64,000 nt of DNA, taken from positions 62,001-126,000 of the forward strand of contig VGRF01000006.1 of assembly GCA_016875395.1 (NCBI GenBank), read 5' to 3'. Numbering within the stretch: position 1 is the first letter of the stretch; the number at the start of each line of letters is the position of its first letter. This document shows, piece by piece, positions 20,036 to 27,897 of this stretch. The DNA comes from Deltaproteobacteria bacterium (GTDB taxonomy: Bacteria; Myxococcota_A; UBA9160; UBA6930). Position numbers and translations under genes: made by a program. Under the pieces are notes generated by a model, which worked only from the letters and a program-made list of their open reading frames with translations, was not told where the DNA came from and searched no databases.

Positions 20036-21856
20036 TTACTGCGCCGGCGTGTACCAGATCGCGCTCGTGTAGGCGCGATCCTGGATCACGGAAGGTGGGC
20101 TCGCGGGGTGTTCTTTCTTCAGTGCAAGCGAGTCGTAGAGCGTGTGGCGCGGCGTCGGGATCTGCAGCACGCGCACGTAGTAGAACGCGCGCTGCGCGGG
20201 ATCGAACTCGGCGTCTGTCCAGACCGCGGCGAGCTGCGCTGCCCCGATCGTGTTCGCGTACCTCCCCGTCGCGACGTCCACCGTGTTTCCCACGGGCGGC
20301 AGCTTCCCGTCGGCGCCGGGCTCGCGGTCGCCCGACCACGCGACGTCGAACACGCGCTCGCGCGCCTTCCCGTCCGCGTCGAGCCAGCCCTTCACGATCT
20401 GCGCGCGGTCGAGGTTGCCGCCGAGCGGATCCTTCGCGGCGTGCACCAGGAAGCTCGGCGCGCGCCCCTTCGGCGCGCTCGTCAGGTCGCCGCCCATCGG
20501 CACGCCCTTCACGTAGCCGACGCGCGCGATGTCCTTCGCGCGCGCATCCGCCGCGCGGAACGCGAAGCCGCCGAAGAAGCGCACCGCGATGCGCGGCCCG
20601 CTCGTCGCGTACACCTCCTTGCGGCGCAGCGCGGAAAAGATCGCGTCGCGCGTGTTCTCGGTGGCCCACACCGCCGCGAGCCCCGACGCGCTCATGCGCA
20701 CGTTCGGCAGCAGCGTTTGCGTGAAGCGATGCTCCGGCGTCGAGTCGTACGCCATCTTGCCGCCGAAGTTGTCTTCGTCGGGCGTGGACGCGCCGGTGTG
20801 CGAGTCGGTCGAGCCGATCACGCCAAACTGATACGGGTTCACGCCCGCGCGCTGCGCCACTTCGAGCCCGCGCATCAGCGCGGTGCGCACGTAGGAGCCC
20901 GGCTTCGGCGGCGGCGCCGCCATCAACGTGCCGTCGGCGCCCGACTTCAGCAGGTAGTCGAACACCTCGAAGCTCGCGAGCTCGTCGGTCGGCGAGAGCT
21001 CGCGGCGCGCCTCGCTGTCGCCCTTGATCTGCGTCGCCTCGACGATCGGCTCCCAGCGCATGCGCGTGCGCGCATAGTCAGCTGTTAGGGGTCGCCCCTC
21101 GCTGTCGACTTCGTCGAACATGAGGCCGTCCGAGACGTTCGAGTTGTGCGGGATCGAGAGGAAGTCCGCGCCGACGCGCTTCGAAGTCGCATCGAGCCAG
21201 CTCCACAGCTCCTCGGGCTTGTTGCTGTCGATCGTGCTGAAGGGCTGGAACTGCTGCGCCTGCGCGGCGCTCGCGGTCGACATCACGATGCGGTGCAGGT
21301 TGTTGCCGCCCGGCATCGAGGTCCACTCCCAGCCGACGAACGCGGTGAACTTGCCTGGCTGGTTGTGGCGCTCGGTGATGTCGGTCGTCTCCTGCCAGAT
21401 CGAGCGCCGGTACTCGGGCGTCGAGAGGTCGGCCGGTGGCGCCGCGTTCCCACTGAGCGCCGCGAGGAACGCTTGGCCAACGGGGTTCTGAAACAGATTC
21501 GCGCCCGTGCGGAGCGTCGCGAGGATTTCCTTGCCCGACGCGCTCTCGGCGATCAGCGGATCGCCCGCGCTGAGGCGATAGAGCGTGCCGAGCAGCTCGG
21601 CGTGGTCGGAGACGACGAGGAAGTCGAGGGGACGCTCGAGCTGAATGCGCGCGCGGTGGTAGGGGTGCACCATCGGCAGGCCCTTCGCGAAGCGGTACGC
21701 GTCGTCGGGCGTCGCGCTGCGGTTGCCCACGGTGTACGCGTCCACCGAAAACGCGCTGTGCACGTGCGTGTCGCCCCAGAGCAGCTGCGTCTCTTGCGCG
21801 AGAGTCGGTGCGGCAGCTGTTAGGGCGAGTGCGAGGGAAGCGGCGAGGTGGCGCAT
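20036..21856 (-). CDS. Secreted DUF3604 protein (PHP-like hydrolase)
   Basis: A 606-residue exported protein. The signal peptide is MRHLAASLALALTAAAPTLA with cleavage after Ala20. The mature start LLWGDTHVHSAFSVDAY has the HxH metal motif of the PHP/amidohydrolase-like DUF3604 family, followed by LDFLVVSDHAELLG, IPHNSNVSDG and VIGSTDSHTGA, all likely metal ligands. Members are probable periplasmic metal-dependent hydrolases of unknown substrate and often lie beside oxygenase or DUF1302/1329 genes. ATG 21856 is the only start that gives a signal peptide. It is probably the first gene of the operon with the Rieske oxygenase and CMD protein. Confidence 0.9.
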   Translation of the reverse strand: MRHLAASLALALTAAAPTLAQETQLLWGDTHVHSAFSVDAYTVGNRSATPDDAYRFAKGLPMVHPYHRARIQLERPLDFLVVSDHAELLGTLYRLSAGDPLIAESASGKEILATLRTGANLFQNPVGQAFLAALSGNAAPPADLSTPEYRRSIWQETTDITERHNQPGKFTAFVGWEWTSMPGGNNLHRIVMSTASAAQAQQFQPFSTIDSNKPEELWSWLDATSKRVGADFLSIPHNSNVSDGLMFDEVDSEGRPLTADYARTRMRWEPIVEATQIKGDSEARRELSPTDELASFEVFDYLLKSGADGTLMAAPPPKPGSYVRTALMRGLEVAQRAGVNPYQFGVIGSTDSHTGASTPDEDNFGGKMAYDSTPEHRFTQTLLPNVRMSASGLAAVWATENTRDAIFSALRRKEVYATSGPRIAVRFFGGFAFRAADARAKDIARVGYVKGVPMGGDLTSAPKGRAPSFLVHAAKDPLGGNLDRAQIVKGWLDADGKARERVFDVAWSGDREPGADGKLPPVGNTVDVATGRYANTIGAAQLAAVWTDAEFDPAQRAFYYVRVLQIPTPRHTLYDSLALKKEHPASPPSVIQDRAYTSAIWYTPAQ

Positions 21857-21964
21857 CCGGGCTCCGAGTCCTCGCGAGTGGACCGCAGCGGGCCAGTGGC
21901 GCGCAACCCCGTCGCGAGCCCGCGTGGCGCGACTTATGCTGCGACACCCGCTCCGGAGGCCCGC

Positions 21965-22918
21965 ATGAAGCGCTTCATCCAGCACGAAGAGCTCGCCCGC
22001 GACAGCCGGTTCACGCGCCAGACCACGGCGCTCTCGACGCTGATCGCGCAGCTGCCCGACGACGTGAATGCGGTCGTCGAGGTCTTCGAGAAGTTCGCGC
22101 CGATGATCGAGCAATCGACGCGCGGCACCGCAGCCGAGCCGCTCTACGACGCCTACGGCCCTGGCTTCGGTCTCCTCACCAACACGCAGGCGATCCGTCC
22201 CGGCGATCCGGCGACGCCGACGCGCATGAAGCTGCGCATGCACGGCATCTACGTGGGCGAGCTGCAGGCGCTCGAAGGCGCGGGCCGCTCGCTCTGGGAC
22301 TTCCCCGACGCGCCGTGGGAGTTCAAGATGAACATGGCGCGCCAGTGCTGGGACGAAGCGCGCCACGTGCAGATCTACGAGAAGCTGCTCGAGCACGTGG
22401 GCGGGAAGCCGGGGATGTTCCCGGAGAGCACGTTCCTGTTCGAGTGCGCGTGCTCCGACGACCCGGCGCTGCGCGTCGCGGGCGTGAACCGCGGCCTCGA
22501 AGGCCTCGCGTGCGACGTGTTCCGCGATCTCATCAAGTACGCGGACGAAGTCGGCGACGAGAAGATGAAGCAGGCGGTCGACTACGTGCTCGCCGACGAG
22601 CTCACGCACGTGCGCTTCGGCAGCGATTGGGTGCGCGAGTTCTGCAAGAACGACCCCGAGCGATTGAAGCGCGCGAACGAGTTCCGCAAGCAGGTCGACA
22701 AGCAGTTCAACTTCGGCGGTGCGCGCAGCGCGCGGAGCGACGCCGCGATTCGCATCGCGTTCGAGGATCGGCGCGAGGCGGGCTTCACCGAGGAAGAGCT
22801 GAACGAGCTCGTCGAGCTGTGCGGTGAGGGCCCGTCGCGCGAGACGATGCGCGAGGCCGCGCGCATCCTGCGCGAGCGCCACCACGCGAAGAAGGCTGCC
22901 GCGGGAGCGCAGTCGTGA
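21965..22918 (+). CDS. Ferritin-like DUF455 family protein
   Basis: A 317-residue protein with a ferritin-like four-helix core. Likely di-metal ligands are the Glu residues of YVGELQALEGAGR, the DEARHVQIYEKLLEHVG helix (E..H) and ADELTHVRFGSDW (E..H) further on. DUF455 proteins are uncharacterised but built like diiron oxidases or hydroxylases. The C-terminus ends in a basic stretch (ILRERHHAKKAAAG). It opens a seven-gene operon in which each gene overlaps or nearly touches the next, joined downstream to thioesterase and sulfur-handling genes. The ATG at 21965 follows GGAGG. Confidence 0.85.
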   Translation: MKRFIQHEELARDSRFTRQTTALSTLIAQLPDDVNAVVEVFEKFAPMIEQSTRGTAAEPLYDAYGPGFGLLTNTQAIRPGDPATPTRMKLRMHGIYVGELQALEGAGRSLWDFPDAPWEFKMNMARQCWDEARHVQIYEKLLEHVGGKPGMFPESTFLFECACSDDPALRVAGVNRGLEGLACDVFRDLIKYADEVGDEKMKQAVDYVLADELTHVRFGSDWVREFCKNDPERLKRANEFRKQVDKQFNFGGARSARSDAAIRIAFEDRREAGFTEEELNELVELCGEGPSRETMREAARILRERHHAKKAAAGAQS

Positions 22919-23598
22919 GCGAGCGCATGTACCCGGGCTTCGGCCCGAACGAGCGCACGACCTTCGCGCCCTACGGCGCGTTCGAAGTGCCCGCCGATCT
23001 GCGCGAGCTCTCGGGCCGCTACGATGTCGAAGCCACCGCGCGGCGCGTGCGCAACTTCCGCTACGCCGAAGAGTGGACGATGATGCTCCTCGGCGGCTGG
23101 ATCGCGACGATCCCCGAAGTTCCGGTGAAGACGGGCCTCGGCAAGATCACCTGGGATTGCGCCGTGACCGCCGACGCGCTCGGCAAGCGCCTCCCCGAGC
23201 TGCGCTGCGGACGCAAAGCTGCCGAAGCGAGCGAGTCCGCGAACGACGGCTTCGCGAAGTTCATCCAGGCGCTCGCCGAGCCCGAGACGCCGGATCTGAC
23301 GATCGAGAAGCTCGCCGGCGTGTTCGACGTGCTGAAGCCGCACCTGATCGCGGTCTACGAGCGCACGATGCGCGAGACGGATCAGATCAGCGACGCGCCC
23401 ACGATCGAGTTGTTGGAGGACGCGGTGCGCAAGACGCGCAAGCACATCGCCTGGGCCGACGAGGTGCTGGAGCGCCTGTGCGACACGGACGGCAAGCGCG
23501 AACGCCGCCGCCGCCGCGTCGCCGCGCTGCGCGCGCAGCTCGAAGCGTGCGGCGGCGTGACGGGGACGCTGGCGGACGAGACGGGCAGGGCGAACTGA
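22915..23598 (+). CDS. Hypothetical protein, possibly a second ferritin-like domain
   Basis: A 227-residue soluble, mostly helical protein started at GTG 22915, overlapping the DUF455 stop. The segment FRYAEEWTMMLLGGWIATIP, then WDCAVTADALGKRLPELR, and a later RKTRKHIAWADEVLERL resemble the helices and acidic/His positions of ferritin-like proteins, so it may be a partner or split second domain of the DUF455 protein. This is an impression from helix and ligand spacing, not a firm family hit. There is no signal peptide. Tight coupling implies stoichiometric production with its neighbour. Confidence 0.7.
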   Translation: MSERMYPGFGPNERTTFAPYGAFEVPADLRELSGRYDVEATARRVRNFRYAEEWTMMLLGGWIATIPEVPVKTGLGKITWDCAVTADALGKRLPELRCGRKAAEASESANDGFAKFIQALAEPETPDLTIEKLAGVFDVLKPHLIAVYERTMRETDQISDAPTIELLEDAVRKTRKHIAWADEVLERLCDTDGKRERRRRRVAALRAQLEACGGVTGTLADETGRAN

Positions 23599-24047
23599 TG
23601 CCCGATCCGCGCGCCGCGGAAGTGTTCGACCAGAAAGTCGCGGCCGGCTTCCTCGCCGCGAACGAAAAGCAGACGGGGCTCCCCGCGTTTCTCGGCGCGC
23701 GCTTCACCTCGTTCACGCCCGGCGTGCTGCGCGCGGAGCTCGACGTGCGGCCGGAGCTGCTGACGCCGTTCAAGAACATGCACGGCGGCGTGATCTCGGC
23801 GCTGTGCGACCACGTGCTCGGCTGCGTGTGTTACCCGCACATGAAGCGCGGCCAGTGGGCGGCGACCACCGAGTTCAAGCTGAACCTGCTCGCGCCCGTA
23901 ACAACTGGCGTGGTGGCGGCGACGGCGGAGATCCTGTCGCTCACGAAGGCGACGGCGGTCGTGCAGATCCGCGTCGAGAACGAGGGCCGGCTCGCGGCGA
24001 TCGCGCAGGGCACGGTGCTGATTCGCGACCCGCGGCCGGCGGCGTAG
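23598..24047 (+). CDS. PaaI/YbgC-like hotdog thioesterase
   Basis: A 149-residue hotdog-fold acyl-CoA thioesterase. The family core PFKNMHGGVISALCDHVLG contains the HGG motif and the helix bearing the catalytic Asp, followed by the strands WAATTEFKLNLLAP and VVQIRVENEGRLAAIAQGT. It is expected to hydrolyse short or aromatic acyl-CoA thioesters as a tetramer. The start overlaps the previous stop (TGATG). It sits between ferritin-like and sulfur-handling genes, so a thioester of sulfur or branched-acid metabolism is possible but not shown. Confidence 0.88.
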   Translation: MPDPRAAEVFDQKVAAGFLAANEKQTGLPAFLGARFTSFTPGVLRAELDVRPELLTPFKNMHGGVISALCDHVLGCVCYPHMKRGQWAATTEFKLNLLAPVTTGVVAATAEILSLTKATAVVQIRVENEGRLAAIAQGTVLIRDPRPAA

Positions 24048-24055
24048 GAGGGATC

Positions 24056-24616
24056 ATGCCGGTGAAAGAAATCGGTCCCGCCGAGGCCGAGCAGCGGCTC
24101 GGCGAGTTCCTCGCCGTGGACGTGCGCGGCGCTCACGAGTACGCGGGGCCCCTCGGGCACGTGCCCGGCTCCGTGCTGATCCCGCTGCCCGAGCTCGAGC
24201 TGCGCGCGCGCGAGCTTCCGAAGGGCAAGCAGTTGTTACTGGTGTGCCGCTCCGGCGCGCGTTCGGCGCGGGCGTGCGAGCAGCTCGAAGGGCTCGGCTA
24301 CGGCCCCGCGACGAACCTCACCGGCGGCATGATCGCGTGGAACCGCGCCGGCCTCGCGATCGAGAAGCCGCGCTACGCGCACGCCGCCGCGCTGCTCGAC
24401 AACGCGATCGCGTGGCTCGCGCAGGTGAGTGCGCAGAAGGCCGACGCCGTGCGCGCGAGCCTCACGGCGGAGATCGGCAGCACCGGCGAAGGGCGGACGA
24501 AGGCCGAGTCCGCGCGCGTGCTCGACTGGATCGAGCAGAAGGCGCGCGCTGCCGGCGCGCCGCCCGACACGGACCTGTCGCTCGCCGCGTTCCGCGCGGC
24601 GCTCGCGCAGCTCTAG
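24056..24616 (+). CDS. Rhodanese-domain protein with helical C-terminal extension
   Basis: A 186-residue protein. Residues 1 to about 105 form a single rhodanese domain: EFLAVDVRGAHEYAGPLGHV, then the active loop LLVCRSGARSARA with the sulfur-accepting Cys, and LTGGMIAWNRAGL. Residues 110-186 are a helical extension (LLDNAIAWLAQVSAQ, RVLDWIEQKARAAG) that is not part of the rhodanese fold. It carries the strongest ribosome site of the operon (TAGGAGGGATCATG). Followed directly by a TauE/SafE exporter and two YeeE-type halves, it probably carries sulfane sulfur in thiosulfate or persulfide handling. Confidence 0.88.
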   Translation: MPVKEIGPAEAEQRLGEFLAVDVRGAHEYAGPLGHVPGSVLIPLPELELRARELPKGKQLLLVCRSGARSARACEQLEGLGYGPATNLTGGMIAWNRAGLAIEKPRYAHAAALLDNAIAWLAQVSAQKADAVRASLTAEIGSTGEGRTKAESARVLDWIEQKARAAGAPPDTDLSLAAFRAALAQL

Positions 24617-24617
24617 C

Positions 24618-25514
24618 GTGGCGGCGCTCGGCTACGCGCTGAGCATCCTGATCGGCGTCTCGCTCGGTTTCTTCGGCGGCGGCGGCTCGATCCTCACCGT
24701 GCCGCTGATGGCGTACGTGTTCGCGCTCGACGCGAAGATCGCGATCGCGTCGTCGCTGCTCGTGGTGGGCGCGGCGAGCGCATCGGCCGCCGCGCAGCAC
24801 TGGCGCGCCGGCAACGTCGACGCGCGCACCGCGGCGTTGTTCGGCGCCGCGGGCATGACGGGTGCGTACGCCGGCGGCCGCGTCTCGCAGCTCTTCGACG
24901 GTTCGCTGTTGTTGTTGATGTTCGCGGTGATGATGGGCATCACCGCCATCGCGATGTGGCGCGGCCGGCGCGCGCCGCCCGAGAACGCCGTCACGCGCTC
25001 GCCGCGGCGGCTCGTGCTGCAGGGCCTCGCGGTGGGCGCGTTCACCGGCCTGATCGGCGCCGGCGGCGGCTTCCTGATCGTGCCTGCGCTCGCGCTCTGG
25101 GCCGGTCTCCCGATGCAGCGCGCCGTCGGTACCTCGCTCGCGATCATCGTGATGAACTGCATCGCGGGCTTCGCGGGCTACGCGAGCCACGTCAGCGTGC
25201 CTTGGCAGCTCGTCGCGTTCGTTTCGGTCGCGGCGATCGCCGGCTCCTTCGCAGGCTCCGCCGCCGCCAAGCGCATCAACCCGGCGCAGTTGCGCCGCGC
25301 CTTCGCCGGCTTCGTGCTCGCGATGGCGGGGCTGATCCTCGTGCGCGAAGTGAACGTGTGGCTGAGCGACGCGCTCGCCGCGCTGCCGCGCACCGGACCG
25401 CAGCTCGTGTTCGCGGTGATCATGCTCGCTGGCGGCATCGCCGCAGGCCGCGCCTCGCGCAGCCTCGGCGGGCGCCACGGCGAGCCGGACTACGAAGATG
25501 GAGCTGGGATCTGA
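24618..25514 (+). CDS. TauE/SafE (TSUP) family anion exporter
   Basis: A 298-residue membrane protein with about eight hydrophobic segments in two related halves. Each half contains the glycine-rich TSUP motif: GVSLGFFGGGGSILTVPL near the N-terminus and GAFTGLIGAGGGFLIVPAL in the middle. The family moves sulfite, sulfoacetate and related anions out of the cell. GTG 24618 lies one base after the rhodanese stop. Its place between a rhodanese and YeeE/YedE proteins is the familiar arrangement of sulfide and thiosulfate detoxification operons, which supports sulfite export. Confidence 0.9.
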   Translation: MAALGYALSILIGVSLGFFGGGGSILTVPLMAYVFALDAKIAIASSLLVVGAASASAAAQHWRAGNVDARTAALFGAAGMTGAYAGGRVSQLFDGSLLLLMFAVMMGITAIAMWRGRRAPPENAVTRSPRRLVLQGLAVGAFTGLIGAGGGFLIVPALALWAGLPMQRAVGTSLAIIVMNCIAGFAGYASHVSVPWQLVAFVSVAAIAGSFAGSAAAKRINPAQLRRAFAGFVLAMAGLILVREVNVWLSDALAALPRTGPQLVFAVIMLAGGIAAGRASRSLGGRHGEPDYEDGAGI

Positions 25515-25948
25515 TGGAAGCGACGCCGTTCACTCCGCTCGAAGGCTTGCTCGGCGGCGCGCTGATCGGCCTCGCTTCTGCGCTGTTGTTATGGACGGAC
25601 GGCAAGGTGGCGGGCATCAGCGGCATCCTGTCTCGCGCGCTCGTGCCCACGCGCGGCGACTTCGCGTGGCGTCTCGCGTTCCTCGTCGGGCTCCCGCTCG
25701 GCGCAGCGCTCGTCGTGCGCGCCACGAGCGACGTGCACGGTTTCGCGATCACGGCGAGCTGGCCCACGTTGATCGCGGGCGGCCTGCTCGTCGGCTTCGG
25801 CACCGCGCTCGGCAACGGCTGCACGAGCGGCCACGGCGTGTGCGGCATCGCGCGCGGCTCGAAGCGCAGCGTCGCCGCGACCGCGACGTTCATGGCGAGC
25901 GCGATCGCCGCGACCTTCGTGCTGCGCCACGTGCTCGGAGCCGCGTGA
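25514..25948 (+). CDS. YeeE/YedE family transporter, first half
   Basis: A 144-residue membrane protein with about four hydrophobic segments. It holds the key YeeE/YedE signature GNGCTSGHGVCGIARGS, whose Cys residues are thought to relay thiosulfate in the thiosulfate importer YeeE (TsuA). The full-length YeeE has two such halves in one chain; here they are two genes, this one and the next, joined by a TGATG overlap. The two products probably assemble in the inner membrane. The start also overlaps the exporter stop (TGATG). Confidence 0.87.
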   Translation: MEATPFTPLEGLLGGALIGLASALLLWTDGKVAGISGILSRALVPTRGDFAWRLAFLVGLPLGAALVVRATSDVHGFAITASWPTLIAGGLLVGFGTALGNGCTSGHGVCGIARGSKRSVAATATFMASAIAATFVLRHVLGAA

Positions 25949-26352
25949 TGGCGCAGATCCTCGCCGCACTCGCGAGCGGTCTCGTGTTCGGCGCCGGCCT
26001 CGCCCTCGCGGGCATGACCAACCCCGCGAAGGTGCTCTCGTTCCTCGACCTCGCCGGTGCGTGGGACCCGACCCTCGCGCTCGTCATGGGCGGCGCGCTC
26101 GCCGTGAACGCCGCCGCCTACGCGGTGACACGCCGCCGCGCGAAGCCGCTCTACGCCGACGCCTTCGCGCTGCCCACCCGCAGCGACCTCGACGCGCGCT
26201 TGTTAGGCGGCGCTGCGCTGTTCGGCCTCGGCTGGGCGCTCGTCGGCCTCTGCCCCGGCCCCGCGCTGGCGAGCCTCGCACGCGGCGACGTGCACGTGCT
26301 GGGCTTCGTGGCGGCGATGGCGGTGGGGATGCTCGCGGCGCGCCGGGTGTAG
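25948..26352 (+). CDS. YeeE/YedE family transporter, second half (DUF6691-like)
   Basis: A 134-residue membrane protein, the matching second half of a split YeeE-type transporter. The N-terminal GLVFGAGLALAGMTNPAKVL and the Cys motif GLCPGPALASLARGD near residue 105 are characteristic of the DUF6691/YedE half. About four membrane segments are present. It is the last gene of the operon that starts at 21965; a repeat array begins four bases after the stop, so transcription probably ends in or beyond the repeats. Confidence 0.87.
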   Translation: MAQILAALASGLVFGAGLALAGMTNPAKVLSFLDLAGAWDPTLALVMGGALAVNAAAYAVTRRRAKPLYADAFALPTRSDLDARLLGGAALFGLGWALVGLCPGPALASLARGDVHVLGFVAAMAVGMLAARRV

Positions 26353-26355
26353 GCC

Positions 26356-26442
26356 GCGCACCTGGGACGTACGTGCACCGAAGCGCGCACTTGGGACGTA
26401 CGTGCACCAAGACGCGCACCTGGGACGTACGTGCACAGAAGC
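26356..26442 (+). repeat. Three tandem 29-bp REP-like repeats upstream of RAYT
   Basis: Three direct copies of a 29-bp unit start at 26356, 26385 and 26414. Each begins GCGCAC and contains the exact 14-mer GGGACGTACGTGCA (26364, 26393, 26422), which has the 8-bp palindrome ACGTACGT at its centre. A fourth unit at 26443 is degenerate. The same 14-mer occurs on the far side of the adjacent transposase gene, so these are most likely the REP sequences served by that enzyme. Confidence 0.85.
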
Positions 26443-26524
26443 GCGCGCGCTGGGTCGCGGCCTCCCAGAATCGCGCGAGCGCGATACGTTACTCGCTCAC
26501 TCCGCGGTCCCGCGGAAAGAACCA

Positions 26525-27346
26525 ATGCCCCGCGGACCTCGCGTCGACGCCGAGGGCGTCGCGCACCATGTCTGGCAGCGCGGCGCAGGTCGCATGGTCG
26601 TCTTCATCGACGACACCGATCGCGCCAGCTTCATGAGGCGCTTCAGGCGCCTCCTCGTCGAGCAGCGCATGCGCGCCTTCGGCATCGTGCTGATGTCGAA
26701 CCACTATCACGTCGCGCTGCAAACCGGCCCGATCGCGATGTGGCGCTTCATGCACCGCCTGCTCACCGGCTACGCGCTCGAATTCAACAAGCGGCACGAG
26801 CGCGACGGGCACGTCTTCCAGAACCGCTACGGCTCGCGCGCCCTGAACGGCGACGACGAGCTCGCGACCGTGGTCGTGTACGGCGCGAGAAACCCACTCG
26901 AAGCCGGCGTGGTGAGGGACGAGCCAGGGCTGCGGCAGTACGTGTGGTCCAGCTATCCGGCGTTGATGGGCGAGGATGCGGCGGATCACGGCGTCGCGGT
27001 CGGAGCGACGCTGTCACTGTTCGGCGACACGGTGCCCAGTGCCCGCCGGGAGCTGCGCCGGCGCGTCGTCCAGGGCGTGACCTGGGCGCCGGAGAATCGG
27101 CACGACGCGAAGCATCCGTCGCTGAGCCCCGAGCGCGCGGCGCAGTTCGCGGCGATCGCGGCGGAAGTGTGCGCGCGAGCGAACCTCGAAGCGCGCGAAG
27201 TGCGCGGCCGGTCGATGCGCGTCGAAGCGCGCGCAGCGCGGCGGGAGATCGCGCAACGCGCAACGAGGGCAGGTTTCAGCGCATGCGAGATCGCCCAAGA
27301 ACTCGGTTCATCCGAGTGGTCGGTTCGGCGCGCAGCCTCCCGGTGA
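26525..27346 (+). CDS. REP-associated tyrosine transposase (Y1 HUH family, RAYT)
   Basis: A 273-residue transposase-like protein of the TnpA_REP/Y1 family. The HUH metal motif is SNHYHVALQ, and the likely catalytic Tyr is in VVVYGARNPLEAGVV, where the family usually has a Tyr near an NP-x-x-A-G motif. The C-terminal 70 residues (ARREIAQRATRAGFSACEIA, then SSEWSVRR) look like a DnaA-type helix-turn-helix, a known RAYT addition. ATG 26525 follows GGAAAGAACCA. RAYTs are domesticated single-copy nucleases that act on REP palindromes; both flanks here carry matching repeats. All expected residues seem present, so it may be active. Confidence 0.88.
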   Translation: MPRGPRVDAEGVAHHVWQRGAGRMVVFIDDTDRASFMRRFRRLLVEQRMRAFGIVLMSNHYHVALQTGPIAMWRFMHRLLTGYALEFNKRHERDGHVFQNRYGSRALNGDDELATVVVYGARNPLEAGVVRDEPGLRQYVWSSYPALMGEDAADHGVAVGATLSLFGDTVPSARRELRRRVVQGVTWAPENRHDAKHPSLSPERAAQFAAIAAEVCARANLEAREVRGRSMRVEARAARREIAQRATRAGFSACEIAQELGSSEWSVRRAASR

Positions 27347-27349
27347 GGC

Positions 27350-27437
27350 GTGCAACGGCGACGTACGTAGGCGTGCAACGGGGACGTACGTGCAACTCAA
27401 CGTGTGCAAGCGCGATGCACGTACGTCCCCGTTGCAC
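27350..27437 (+). repeat. REP-like copies downstream of RAYT, including a perfect 22-bp inverted repeat
   Basis: A partial direct copy (27350-27368) is followed by a full copy at 27373-27394 and its exact reverse complement at 27416-27437. The two 22-bp arms match at every base, with a 21-base spacer, and contain the 14-mer GGGACGTACGTGCA seen upstream of the transposase. As RNA or single-stranded DNA this would fold into a strong hairpin. It ends 10 bases before the stop of the convergent DUF35 gene and could also end transcription. Confidence 0.85.
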
Positions 27438-27447
27438 GTCCCGCGCC

Positions 27448-27879
27448 TTACGCCACCACCTCCCACTGCGGAATCCTCAGCACCTCGCCGCTCTCCGGGT
27501 CCTTCGCTTCCTCGAAGCACACGCGCACGCGCTGACCCACGGCCACTTCGTCGGGCGCGCGGTTCACGACGTTGCCGACCACGCGCACGCCGGGCACGTC
27601 GTCGACCGAGACGAGCACGACCACGTAGGGGACGCGGTCGTGCAGCGCGGGGTGCACCGCGTAGTGCGCGACGGTGAGGCTCTCGATGCGGCCGCGGCCG
27701 GCGCTCGCGCGCTCCGTGAACTCGAACGACTGGCACGCGCCGCACACGTCGGTGGGCGGGTGCTGCACGTGCGCGCACTTCGCGCACTGCTGGAACACGA
27801 GCGCGCCGGCCGTGAAGAAGCGCTTCGTGAGCGCGTCGGTGCCGGGCAGCATCCAGCTCTCGCCGAGGTAGCGGGCCAT
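27448..27879 (-). CDS. DUF35 Zn-ribbon/OB-fold protein, thiolase partner
   Basis: A 143-residue protein with an N-terminal zinc ribbon (QQCAKCAHVQHPP and DVCGACQSFEF, two Cys-x2-Cys pairs) and a C-terminal OB-fold (VVVLVSVDDVPGVRVVGNVV, VGQRVRVCFEEA). DUF35 proteins form complexes with thiolases or HMG-CoA synthases and help handle acyl-CoA substrates, for example in steroid side-chain degradation. It lies 18 bases downstream of a thiolase gene on the same strand, the usual pairing. It is the last gene of a four-gene operon and converges on the REP-like hairpin. Confidence 0.9.
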   Translation of the reverse strand: MARYLGESWMLPGTDALTKRFFTAGALVFQQCAKCAHVQHPPTDVCGACQSFEFTERASAGRGRIESLTVAHYAVHPALHDRVPYVVVLVSVDDVPGVRVVGNVVNRAPDEVAVGQRVRVCFEEAKDPESGEVLRIPQWEVVA

Positions 27880-27897
27880 CGCGCGTCTCCCCTCGCC

